Shown here: piece by piece, positions 1-6,052 of the stretch
Layout of the letters: each line of letters starts with the position of its first letter
How positions within the stretch are numbered: position 1 is the stretch's first letter
DNA from: Lysobacteraceae bacterium
Lineage (GTDB): Bacteria; Pseudomonadota; Gammaproteobacteria; DSM-19610
Length of the DNA: 9,795 bases
Assembly: GCA_020201295.1 (NCBI GenBank)
Contig: JAIVHA010000070.1
Coordinates: forward strand, 1 to 9,795
Reading direction: 5' to 3'
Program-made: the position numbers and the translations under genes
Notes under the pieces: generated by a model
What the model was told of the DNA's origin: nothing
Databases searched by the model: none
The model's input: only the letters and a program-made list of their open reading frames with translations

Positions 1-1005
1 CAGCAACTCGAACGTGAAAACGAAATAATGTTGTCTAAGTACAGTGTAGTCATTGAAAATTTCATTCAATACTGTCGAGATATTGGCGTGTACCTCGGTT
101 CTGAAGCCTTTGTGTTCATTCCGACGATTGGTGTTGTTTGCGAATACCCGAACATCCTGTCTAGATTGGCGTCGGATCTAAAAGAAGATAAAGAGGGACT
201 CTACTGCTGGGATGCACTGTCCACTTCTTTTAAGGTTAATAAGTTTAATTCTGGCTATTTTTTCGCTCAAAACTTTATGGCCATGGCTAGTCCGGTATTT
301 CGCAGGGGGATGCATGGCGTAAACAACTGGGCTCCAAGATTTATCGATGAATTTTGGAGTTTAAACCTGAAAGGCATAGATGCGTATTTAAGTCTTGACC
401 AGAACCGGGTTCGCGTTAACGTGGATAATTCATGTTACATGGAGGCAGATACTTGGTTTGGCGCACGATTTAACGAAGACATTTCACAGATAGCTGATGG
501 AGTTAGTCATCTTCGTCCACCTCTTGATTTGGATGATCACTTCTTAGACTTCCTATTCAACGATGCTTATGCACTAGATATCTGCTGGAGCACAAAAGGA
601 AGTATTAGATCATTTCAAGCACTTGAGTTTAAAGGGCCAAAGAAAGTCATTAAGCAAAATGGGACCAATTTCCACCCAGTGAGATACATTCACGCCGAGT
701 ATGACCTACAGAAACACGAATTTAGGCATTTTGATGGCGCAACACAATTTCATACTACTGAAGAATACTTCACAAGAAGGGATTCAAATTTTAGGCATAA
801 CGTAAAAGAAAAAATAAAAATAAAGCCAAAATCGATCAAGTCGTTTAAGTTAAATGGCAGCATTCCCGTTGAAATGTGGACAGAGTTATCCTCCCATTTT
901 TTTGCCAGCAACCCGCTGATCTATGAGTATCTTTCTGGCGGATACCCATCTCACTTGCTCGACACATTAGAGAAATTAAAGGCATCTCGTGAGAAAAACA
1001 CATAG
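1..1005 (+). CDS. Unrecognised 325-residue (or longer) protein, left edge open
   Basis: I do not recognise this protein. From the ATG at 28 it has 325 residues, but the nine codons before it (from base 1) are also open in frame, so the true start may lie outside the window; no convincing ribosome binding site is visible before 28. No signal peptide or membrane segment is evident. It is rich in aromatic residues (for example WAPRFIDEFW at about 101-110, DTWFGARFN at about 141-149) and has a Lys-rich stretch at about 260-273 before a compact helical-looking C-terminus. Codon use is AT-rich compared with everything after 2300, and relics of a transposase and a restriction enzyme follow directly, so it is probably part of an acquired island. 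The length of open frame and its protein-like composition make it a real gene; its function is unknown. Confidence 0.75.
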   Translation, partial: QQLERENEIMLSKYSVVIENFIQYCRDIGVYLGSEAFVFIPTIGVVCEYPNILSRLASDLKEDKEGLYCWDALSTSFKVNKFNSGYFFAQNFMAMASPVFRRGMHGVNNWAPRFIDEFWSLNLKGIDAYLSLDQNRVRVNVDNSCYMEADTWFGARFNEDISQIADGVSHLRPPLDLDDHFLDFLFNDAYALDICWSTKGSIRSFQALEFKGPKKVIKQNGTNFHPVRYIHAEYDLQKHEFRHFDGATQFHTTEEYFTRRDSNFRHNVKEKIKIKPKSIKSFKLNGSIPVEMWTELSSHFFASNPLIYEYLSGGYPSHLLDTLEKLKASREKNT

Positions 1006-1012
1006 CAATGCC

Positions 1013-1138
1013 ATAAACACGGACTGAGGTCATCATGGCGCAGGCGCAGAGCTCCTTGCCGTTGTTGGTCCTGATCACCTGTGGCAGACGACTGCTGGGT
1101 GCCAAGTGATCCAGGATCCTTGTTACCCGCTGTCCCAC
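1013..1138 (-). pseudogene. IS3-family transposase (integrase core) fragment
   Basis: Read on the minus strand, this stretch gives GQRVTRILDHLA, then LPQVIRTNNGKEL, which matches the part of the IS3-family OrfB integrase core that normally reads RVTR.LD....LPQ.IRTDNGKEF. The usual RTDNG carries the second catalytic Asp of the DDE triad; here the codon is AAC, so it is Asn, and the following Phe of KEF is Leu. Only about 40 residues are recognisable, with no first Asp, no final Glu and no OrfA, and no inverted terminal repeats could be found. It is a dead relic. It starts just after the stop codon of the preceding gene at 1005, so an insertion and later deletion probably set that boundary. Confidence 0.75.
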
Positions 1139-1145
1139 TATGATA

Positions 1146-1292
1146 TTAAATATAGCCGCTTAGCTTGATATTTCTCTTGATATCGTGGCTAGTGGCACCG
1201 GCTCCAATATCTTCTTTTGCGATTTGATCAGCTATCCAGCCGACAGAGCGGCCGGGATTGTTGCGCGCTAGATATTCAGCCTGAACGATTCT
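1146..1292 (-). pseudogene. Short unidentified coding fragment
   Basis: The minus strand holds an open stretch of 48 codons ending at a TAA (1146-1148). It reads as a natural protein, with IVQAEYLARNNPGRSVGWI followed by ADQIAKEDIGAGATSHDIKR and ending NIKLSGYI. A TAG directly upstream (1293-1295) closes the frame, and there is no start codon or ribosome binding site. I do not recognise the family. It looks like the C-terminal remnant of a gene in the same orientation as the transposase and restriction-enzyme relics on either side. The call rests only on the protein-like look of the translation, so it is tentative. Confidence 0.35.
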
Positions 1293-1431
1293 CTAAATGG
1301 AACAGACAATACCAATATGATTCCCTATCCTTGGTCTCGGTTCAATTGTTGAATTTCACGCAGAAAAATCAAATGATATATAATGCCTAATAGCATACAG
1401 CGCAAAGACTAGTGACTTATGTGAAGATTTC

Positions 1432-1728
1432 TCAGCCATGTGGTCCAAGAAATCTATCGCCATTGAAGTGAATCATGTGTGTCGGTGCTTCTGCAACCCA
1501 TACCTCTGTCTCCCAGCTTATTTCTGCCAAGTACTTGCACATGGTCTTGCGGTCAGGGAATGCGGTTACATACACAAGTCCAGGCGAGGCATTCTTAAAG
1601 AGTTTACCCAGCTCACTATGCCTTTTCCCATCCACCGGGCCATGGCTCGTTAAGGGTTCAAGGGTTTTACCCCGTTTCCACGGACACTCAGTCTGGTTTT
1701 GCCATCTGCACTTTATATGCCTATGGGC
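1432..1728 (-). pseudogene. BsuBI/PstI-type restriction endonuclease, C-terminal remnant
   Basis: The minus-strand frame runs open from 1728 down to a TGA at 1432-1434. Its translation contains TSHGPVDGKRHSELGKLF, then GLVYVTAFPDRKTMCKYLAE, then ISWETEVWVAEAPTHMIHFN and finally GDRFLGPHG. This is the pattern I associate with the C-terminal catalytic domain of type II restriction enzymes of the BsuBI/PstI family (PF06616), including a C-terminus close to the usual FLGPY ending. The family is usually about 300 residues or more; only about 75-80 clearly matching residues remain. Before TSHGP the match fades and the frame is closed by a stop at 1729-1731, so the N-terminal winged-helix part is gone or scrambled. 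No methyltransferase partner is visible in the window. It is a relic of a restriction-modification system carried in by the AT-rich island. The family assignment is from memory of its motifs. Confidence 0.7.
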
Positions 1729-1740
1729 TTACATTTCCCA

Positions 1741-2030
1741 AGTGCTGACGACGGAATGATATCGTGATTATCTGTAGTTCCAGCTGATGCTCGGGTAATG
1801 GATCATATTCCGAGTAACGGGCCAAGGCCTGCCATGCTGATCTCCGGCGTCAATATAATTTACAGCGGAATCTTGTTGTCTAGTAAATATCAAAGAGTTA
1901 ACTCTAGGTACACTTCTTGCTGTTAAACACTGACCAGGTTGATTAGTATTCGAGTTGTAGACCGATGGTAATGTACAATCACCTTCGCTCAGTGACATCA
2001 GCGGTAATTTAGTTCTGGGTTGGCGCTGGT
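1741..2030. other. AT-rich stretch without a recognisable gene
   Basis: Between the restriction-enzyme relic and the repeat cluster I see no convincing gene on either strand. The open frames here are short, lack ribosome binding sites and give translations without any recognisable motif. Base composition matches the flanking island, not the GC-rich backbone after 2300. It is best read as decayed mobile-element or island DNA. Confidence 0.5.
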
Positions 2031-2204
2031 GATATTTGCAACATATGCGCACATTCTTGGTGATATTTGCAGCATATGGTGTAAGTCGTTTGCAACTTAT
2101 GGGGCCTTGTATAATCGCAAGTGGTTGATTCTTATCGATAGCCATTTGCAGCTTATGCACTGCCCCACACTTGCAGCGAAGAACGTGGCGATTTGCAGTG
2201 TACG
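2031..2204 (+). repeat. Cluster of direct repeats, consensus TTTGCARCWTATG
   Basis: Four good copies of a 13-base motif lie in the same orientation: TTTGCAACATATG at 2035, TTTGCAGCATATG at 2066, TTTGCAACTTATG at 2089 and TTTGCAGCTTATG at 2145. A fifth, degenerate copy (TTTGCAGTGTACG) starts at 2192 and a partial TTGCAGC at 2171. The first two copies also share the preceding GGTGATA. Start-to-start spacing is 31, 23, 56 and 47 bases. Irregularly spaced, same-direction copies near a composition boundary resemble the multiple transposase-binding sites at ends of Mu/Tn7/Tn5053-type transposons more than regular plasmid iterons. No transposase gene of that type is in view, so the role is inferred. 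Confidence 0.65.
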
Positions 2205-2292
2205 GAATCGGTGAGCCGCTAAGTTCTTGATGGGATGGGTGCTTGGGATGCAGTCATACGCCCAGACCCGCATGTCCGGAAATGGTGTCCTA

Positions 2293-2298
2293 TATAAT
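2293..2298 (+). promoter_or_regulatory. Possible -10 element (TATAAT)
   Basis: A perfect TATAAT lies about 43 bases before the ATG at 2341, in the last AT-rich stretch before the GC-rich gene run. No good -35 hexamer is found 16-18 bases upstream, so it is a weak candidate, or one that needs an activator. It is the only obvious place for a promoter ahead of the gene run. Confidence 0.3.
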
Positions 2299-2340
2299 TG
2301 TAAAAATTACTGACGGATTGAATCCGCGTCGGTGGAGATT

Positions 2341-2565
2341 ATGCTGCTGCAACACAGACCCATACCCGGCTACTGGTACGCCAATATCGTCGGTCAGCTG
2401 GTGCAGGTAAGGGCGGTGCTGTACAGCAACGCGCTGCCCAGTCGCATCGCCCTGGAATACCTCAATGGCCGGCGCCAGTACGTGGATCCCGCGGGCTGGC
2501 GTTACCTGGACCTGGCCCTGCACTCCCCCGGCACCGAGCGCCGCGGGCGGGCCCGGGATCTTTGA
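2341..2565 (+). CDS. Small conserved-looking protein, 74 residues
   Basis: The protein starts MLLQHRPIPGYWYANIVGQL and continues with a region containing IALEYLNGRRQYVDPAGWRY, which looks like a compact, mostly beta, well-conserved domain; the last ~15 residues are Arg-rich and probably disordered. I do not know a function for it. The ATG at 2341 is chosen over an in-frame GTG at 2332 because GGAG lies at 2334-2337, although the spacing is short. There is no signal peptide or membrane segment. Its stop codon overlaps the TTG start of the hydrolase gene, so the two are probably translated together. The abundance of G and C at third positions supports true coding. Confidence 0.65.
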   Translation: MLLQHRPIPGYWYANIVGQLVQVRAVLYSNALPSRIALEYLNGRRQYVDPAGWRYLDLALHSPGTERRGRARDL

Positions 2566-3506
2566 GCCGGTTCATCCCCGGCCCTGCCGGCCGGCTGGAA
2601 GCCCTTATCGAGGAACCTGCCCCTGACCACCCCCCTGCCGGGGTGGCCGTCCTCTGCCATCCCCATCCGCTTCACGGCGGTACCCTGCAAAACAAAGTGG
2701 TTCACACCCTGGCGCGTACCTGCAATGCCCTGGGGCTGGTAGCCGTGCGCTTCAATTTTCGCGGTGCAGGCGCCAGCGACGGTGCGTACGCGGAAAGCGT
2801 CGGCGAAACCGATGACCTGCTCGCGGTGCTGGAGTGGGTGCAACCACAATGGCCCGACCTGCCCTTGTGGTTGGGTGGGTTTTCCTTTGGCGCCTACGTC
2901 GCCCTGCGCGCCGCCGACCGCTGCCCGGTGCAACAGCTGATTACCGTGGCACCGGCGGTGAACCTGTTCGCCAAGGATCCGCTTCCCGTAGTGACATGCG
3001 ACTGGCTGCTGGTGCAGGGTGACCAGGATGAGATAGTGCCGTACGCGCAAGTCATGGAATGGGTCGCCAGCCTGGAGCGGCGCCCGCGAATCCTGGAACT
3101 GCCCGGCGCCGATCATTTTTTCCATGGCCGTCTCAATGAGTTGCGTGAACGCATGCTGGCCATGCTCTATCCCATGCTTGTTATTTCGGCTCATACCCGG
3201 CCGCCGGACGGTGTAGGGGTGCTCGGCCAGTATGGCGGCGATACGGGACAAGTAGATGGTGCAGTGGCAATTCCAGAAGGATTGGCACCCGGACTCGGAC
3301 GAGGAATCGGGCGTGATGTGGTGGTTTGGCAAGCGCAAGCGGCCCCAGTCCTCCGGTCTCAGCCGCACGGACCGTTCCCTGGAGTTGCCCGGCGTCGGCA
3401 TGGTGCGGCTCCAGGTGCAGATCGACTGCCTCGGGGCGGTTTGTCCGCGTCCGCAATTGTTGACCATGCGGGCCCTGGATCACATGCAGGAGGGGGAAAT
3501 CCTTGA
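2562..3506 (+). CDS. Alpha/beta hydrolase with an overlong C-terminal extension
   Basis: This is an alpha/beta-hydrolase of the small cytoplasmic type related to COG2945 proteins. Near the N-terminus it has CHPHPLHGGTLQNKV (about 32-46), then FNFRGAGASDG (64-74). The nucleophile elbow GFSFG places the catalytic Ser at 108; QGDQDEIVP (152-160) carries the likely Asp156, and GADHFFHG gives His185. The family normally ends soon after this His, at about 200-220 residues (around base 3170-3220). Here the frame stays open to 3506, adding about 100 residues of low-quality, Gly/Arg/Pro-rich sequence that lies out of frame over the next gene. The native stop was probably lost by a small indel or substitution. 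The TTG start at 2562 forms a TTGA overlap with the preceding gene. The physiological substrate is unknown; a link to the sulfur genes is by position only. Confidence 0.8.
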   Translation: MSRFIPGPAGRLEALIEEPAPDHPPAGVAVLCHPHPLHGGTLQNKVVHTLARTCNALGLVAVRFNFRGAGASDGAYAESVGETDDLLAVLEWVQPQWPDLPLWLGGFSFGAYVALRAADRCPVQQLITVAPAVNLFAKDPLPVVTCDWLLVQGDQDEIVPYAQVMEWVASLERRPRILELPGADHFFHGRLNELRERMLAMLYPMLVISAHTRPPDGVGVLGQYGGDTGQVDGAVAIPEGLAPGLGRGIGRDVVVWQAQAAPVLRSQPHGPFPGVARRRHGAAPGADRLPRGGLSASAIVDHAGPGSHAGGGNP

Positions 3507-3645
3507 ACTGCTGGTGGACAACCCGGGTTCCTCGGAAGCCATACCGGCCATGTGCATGACCCTGGGCAGTACCCACCTGACCACGGTGCGGGATGATCAG
3601 GGCTGGCGCATTTATGTGCGCAAGGGTGAGCCCGGAACCGAATGA
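3316..3645 (+). CDS. TusA-like sulfur carrier 1 with N-terminal extension
   Basis: TusA-family proteins (SirA/YeeD fold) carry sulfane sulfur as a persulfide on the Cys of a CPxP motif. From the ATG at 3316 the product has 109 residues and contains DCLGAVCPRPQLL, with the carrier Cys at 43 (CPRP) and an additional Cys at 38, then EGEILELLVDNPGSSEAIP, typical of the family, and a third Cys at 80. The N-terminal 30 residues (MWWFGKRKRPQ onward) are an extension beyond the usual ~80-residue domain. This start has GAGGA at 3301-3305; an in-frame ATG at 3256 is possible but is not preceded by a good site. The first part overlaps out of frame with the overlong hydrolase frame. The next gene is a YeeE/YedE transporter, the usual partner of TusA-like proteins in thiosulfate uptake modules. 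Confidence 0.85.
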   Translation: MWWFGKRKRPQSSGLSRTDRSLELPGVGMVRLQVQIDCLGAVCPRPQLLTMRALDHMQEGEILELLVDNPGSSEAIPAMCMTLGSTHLTTVRDDQGWRIYVRKGEPGTE

Positions 3646-3650
3646 AGTAA

Positions 3651-3709
3651 GAGGAGATTTTTATATGGCGGGTAACTCCATGGGGGCGATCGATGTCCGA
3701 GCAGAGTAA
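3651..3709 (+). promoter_or_regulatory. Ribosome binding site with short leader ORF overlapping the transporter start
   Basis: The strongest ribosome binding site in this gap, GAGGAG at 3651-3656, is spaced eight bases before an ATG at 3665, not before the transporter ATG at 3693. The 3665 frame encodes only MAGNSMGAIDVRAE and stops at 3707-3709, overlapping the transporter start out of frame. The transporter ATG itself has only a G-run (about 3681-3686) ahead of it. This could be a translationally coupled leader, or a sign that an indel separates the true start from the rest of the transporter gene. Confidence 0.4.
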
Positions 3710-5147
3710 TGCAATCACGATGGATGGGCGGGAAGGCCTGTGGTACGGCCACAAGGGCAATCTCTATGCCATGCTGATCCTGGGCCTGGTGATGATCGGG
3801 TCCGTCTGGGCCTTGTCGCTGGATACCCGCTGGATCTACCTGCTCGTCTATGTCTGGTTCGGTATCGGCTATGGGGTGTTGCTCCAGTACGGGCGCTTCT
3901 GCATGGCCTCGGCGGTGCGGGACCTGTTCGCGGTGGGCGTACCGCGCATGGCCGTGGGCATGTTGATCGCGGTGGTGCTGTTTTCCCTCACGGCCGCTGT
4001 CGTCAAGGTAATGGGCGTAAACACCTTCCATCCCCATCCCATCGGCTGGCATGTGATCATCGGCGGCGCCATCTTCGGTTTCGGCATCGTGTTCACCGGT
4101 GGTTGCGCCTCCGGTTCGCTCTACAAGAGCGGCGAGGGAAACCTGGGCGCCATGCTGGTGGTGCTGTCCATCTCCTTCTCCCAGGCCATCTACGTCACCC
4201 TCGGTGGCTGGTTCGACCGCCTGGTGCCCGCCTCCTGGACCGAATCCGCGGCCACCAAGGGCATGCCCGAGGAACTCACGGTCACCGAAGGCTGGTTCGA
4301 CCAGTTCACCGCCGGCTATATCTGGGACCTGCAGGGCTCGACCCTGGCGGAAAGCCTGGAATTCGAGGGTGAGGTCGCGGGTGCCTTCGTCGGCAATGCC
4401 TTCCTCGGCGCCATCCTGCCGTCCCTGGTGTTGCTGGTGTACCTGTACATGTTCGCCTACCGCAAGGGCTACCTGCGGCGCTACAAGATCGAGATGCCGA
4501 AGCTGGGTGACCACCTGCGTGGCATCTGGTCCATGGTAAGTTCCTCCCGCAACACCGCCATCGCCGGCCTTGGCCTGGGTCTGCTCGCGGGCCTGCACAT
4601 GTGGGCCACCGGCGCGTTGCGTGATCATTACCAGATCTTCAACTTTGGCGAGCTGCTGGCGGACATGGGGCATACCGCGGGCCTTTCCCTGCAGGACACG
4701 GTGTTTGACCCCGGCTACTGGTACATCACCACCCAGGAGGCCCAGTGGGGCGCCTGGATCATGGAGAAGGCCGGGGTGATGAGCCGGGATAACATCTTCT
4801 TCGGCCTGGAGAACGGTATCCCCAATCCGATCATCAATGCGCCGGGCTGGATGTCCATCGGCATCATCTTCGGCGCGGCGGTCATCGCCCTGTCGCGGCG
4901 TGAATTCAAGTGGAAGGTGCCGAACCTGGAAACCGCCATGTTCGCGCTCATCGGTGGCGCCCTCATGGGCCTGGGCGCGCGCCTGGCCATGGGCTGCAAC
5001 ATCGGCGCCTTCTTCGCCACGGTGACCAATGGTGACCTGTCCGGCTGGGTATTCCTGGCGGGCATGACCCTGGGCGGATATCTCGGTGTGAAGGCCTTCA
5101 GTCGCTGGATGGAATGGCGCGCCGGCAAGGATGAATTTGATATTTGA
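3693..5147 (+). CDS. YeeE/YedE-family (TsuA-like) sulfur transporter, 484 residues
   Basis: This is an inner-membrane protein of the YeeE/YedE family (Sulf_transp, PF04143), whose studied members (TsuA) import thiosulfate. It has two repeats. The first holds YGVLLQYGRFCMASAVRD (Cys70) and GIVFTGGCASGSLYKSGEG (Cys138); the second ends with MGLGARLAMGCNIGAFFA (Cys435). These three Cys positions are the ones conserved in TsuA-type transporters, where they are thought to relay the substrate by transient S-S-containing hydrogen-bond contacts. Many hydrophobic spans are visible from about 27 to 470. Long polar stretches at about 172-230 and 305-385 make it larger than the ~330-350-residue minimal family members. 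It sits between two TusA-like genes, as expected for a transporter that hands sulfur to a cytoplasmic carrier. The ATG at 3693 is the only good in-frame start before the first membrane span. Confidence 0.9.
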   Translation: MSEQSNAITMDGREGLWYGHKGNLYAMLILGLVMIGSVWALSLDTRWIYLLVYVWFGIGYGVLLQYGRFCMASAVRDLFAVGVPRMAVGMLIAVVLFSLTAAVVKVMGVNTFHPHPIGWHVIIGGAIFGFGIVFTGGCASGSLYKSGEGNLGAMLVVLSISFSQAIYVTLGGWFDRLVPASWTESAATKGMPEELTVTEGWFDQFTAGYIWDLQGSTLAESLEFEGEVAGAFVGNAFLGAILPSLVLLVYLYMFAYRKGYLRRYKIEMPKLGDHLRGIWSMVSSSRNTAIAGLGLGLLAGLHMWATGALRDHYQIFNFGELLADMGHTAGLSLQDTVFDPGYWYITTQEAQWGAWIMEKAGVMSRDNIFFGLENGIPNPIINAPGWMSIGIIFGAAVIALSRREFKWKVPNLETAMFALIGGALMGLGARLAMGCNIGAFFATVTNGDLSGWVFLAGMTLGGYLGVKAFSRWMEWRAGKDEFDI

Positions 5148-5152
5148 TTCAT

Positions 5153-5165
5153 CAGGCTTCGCCTG
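5153..5165 (+). other. Small hairpin between transporter and TusA-like gene 2
   Basis: CAGGC TTC GCCTG forms a perfect five-base-pair stem directly after the transporter stop codon. There is no T-tract after it, so it is not an intrinsic terminator. In a polycistronic message it could act as an RNA-processing or stability element that sets different levels for the membrane protein and the soluble carriers. This is only a suggestion from position. Confidence 0.3.
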
Positions 5166-5211
5166 GCGGTGCCGGTAAACAGATTTGGTATGCAGTAAAC
5201 AGGAGAATGAA

Positions 5212-5463
5212 ATGGCAGTGAAGTTCGAAAAGGTCGCGGATGGTGATTACCTCCTGGATGTGACCGGTTATGTCTGTCCCCACCCGCAGATGTACACCAA
5301 GAAGGTCTTGGGAAAGTTGGAAAGCGGCGATGTGCTGACATTGCTGTTCGATAACCCCTCTTCCGGAGAATCCATCATCGCCATGTGCGATTCGGAAGGT
5401 AATGATCTCTTCCAGCGCACCGAGGAGGGCGGGACCTCCCAATGGAAGATCCGCAAGGCCTGA
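5212..5463 (+). CDS. TusA-like sulfur carrier 2
   Basis: This is an 83-residue, standard-length TusA-family protein. It reads DVTGYVCPHPQMYTKKVLGK, with the carrier Cys at 22 in a CPHP motif, then ESGDVLTLLFDNPSSGESI, and ends at WKIRKA. A second Cys lies in IIAMCDSEG. Unlike carrier 1 it lacks the DCLG Cys shortly before the CPxP motif and has no N-terminal extension, so the two are probably not interchangeable. The ATG at 5212 is preceded by AGGAG at 5201-5205 with good spacing; an upstream start around 5185 is not supported. It lies 64 bases after the transporter and its stop is two bases before the ATG of the DsrE-like gene. The likely role is to accept sulfane sulfur in the cytoplasm and pass it to the DsrE-like protein or an oxidation complex. 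Confidence 0.88.
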   Translation: MAVKFEKVADGDYLLDVTGYVCPHPQMYTKKVLGKLESGDVLTLLFDNPSSGESIIAMCDSEGNDLFQRTEEGGTSQWKIRKA

Positions 5464-5465
5464 AC

Positions 5466-5777
5466 ATGCGGTTTGGACTGGTAGTCACCAATGAGCGCAA
5501 CGGGGATTCGGCCAGGGCCTTGTTGGAAGCGGCGCTGGAGCGAGGCTGGGAATGCCGTTGCTTCCTTACCGATCGTGGTGCCTTGCTGTTGAAGGACGCG
5601 GCCTTCATCGCATCCCCGGCTTTTGCGAAAACCAATATTGCGGTCTGCGAACTCAGCGTGGAACGCTTCGAGAATCTCGGATTGCATGCCCGTAATATCG
5701 ATGCGCATGTGGTCGTCGGGGGCCAGTACCAGGACGCCGAGCTGGTGCGTAACAGCGACCGGGTGCTGGTTCTGTAG
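5466..5777 (+). CDS. DsrE-like small sulfurtransferase family protein
   Basis: The 103-residue product begins MRFGLVVTNERNGDSARALL and has alternating beta-strands and helices in the pattern of the DsrE/TusD family (persulfide-carrying proteins that exchange sulfur with TusA). It has Cys30 and Cys32 in ECRCFLTDRGALLLKD and Cys61 in NIAVCELS; the latter is in about the place of the active Cys of DsrE proteins and is my best candidate. The ATG at 5466 has AAGG at 5455-5458 and follows the previous stop by two bases; a start at 5442 would overlap the TusA-like gene and add residues that do not fit the fold. Assignment to the DsrE-like superfamily rests on strand-helix pattern, size, Cys position and neighbourhood; it is not a clear DsrE orthologue. 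Confidence 0.7.
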   Translation: MRFGLVVTNERNGDSARALLEAALERGWECRCFLTDRGALLLKDAAFIASPAFAKTNIAVCELSVERFENLGLHARNIDAHVVVGGQYQDAELVRNSDRVLVL

Positions 5778-5785
5778 GAGAAACC

Positions 5786-6052
5786 ATGAGTGACGAGAAA
5801 AAGGTGATCCTGGTGATCGCTCGCCAGGACAAGGTCGAGGCCTTGCGCATGGCCAGTGGTCTGACCCTGCTCGATGACCTGGTATTGGTGGATGTGCTGG
5901 GTGAGCTGGCGGATGACGACGAGACGGCCCTGCAGCTGGAAGCCCTCGAATTTGCCGAAGTGCCCGTGACCAATGTGGATCCCGTTTCCGAGGTTGGCCT
6001 GGAGCGTCTTGCGGACGATATCCTGCGTTCCGATGTGGTGTACCTGATATGA
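5786..6052 (+). CDS. Small DsrE/TusD-like protein without cysteine
   Basis: This 88-residue protein starts MSDEKKVILVIARQDKVEAL and shows alternating hydrophobic strands and helices (VILVIAR, DLVLVDVLG, DVVYLI at the C-terminus), again reminiscent of the DsrE-like fold. It contains no Cys at all, so it cannot be a persulfide carrier itself; a structural or regulatory subunit next to the preceding Cys-containing protein is plausible, as in the TusBCD/DsrEFH hexamers where not every subunit carries an active Cys. A good ribosome binding site, AGGAG at 5776-5780, sits five bases before the ATG. Its stop overlaps the start of the next gene (ATGA), implying coupled translation. Family placement is tentative. 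Confidence 0.6.
   Translation: MSDEKKVILVIARQDKVEALRMASGLTLLDDLVLVDVLGELADDDETALQLEALEFAEVPVTNVDPVSEVGLERLADDILRSDVVYLI

Noticed and set aside
1475..1759. Plus-strand open frames across the restriction-enzyme relic
   Set aside because: The minus strand gives a clear family match; the plus-strand translation is Cys/Ser-rich noise.
1768..2160. 130-codon minus-strand frame
   Set aside because: It runs through the repeat cluster, whose copies generate the repetitive-looking residues; no motif or start signal.
2031..2204. CRISPR array reading of the direct repeats
   Set aside because: The repeat is only ~13 bases, the spacing is uneven (23-56 bases start to start) and no cas gene is near.
2502..3467. 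Long minus-strand open frame opposite the hydrolase
   Set aside because: Antisense shadow of a GC-rich gene; the translation is rich in His, Gln, Arg and Gly with no motif, while the plus strand has a full catalytic triad.
3612..4673. 353-codon minus-strand open frame opposite the transporter
   Set aside because: Shadow of the YeeE/YedE gene; its translation is a His/Gln/Gly-rich sequence of the kind expected from antisense to membrane-protein codons.
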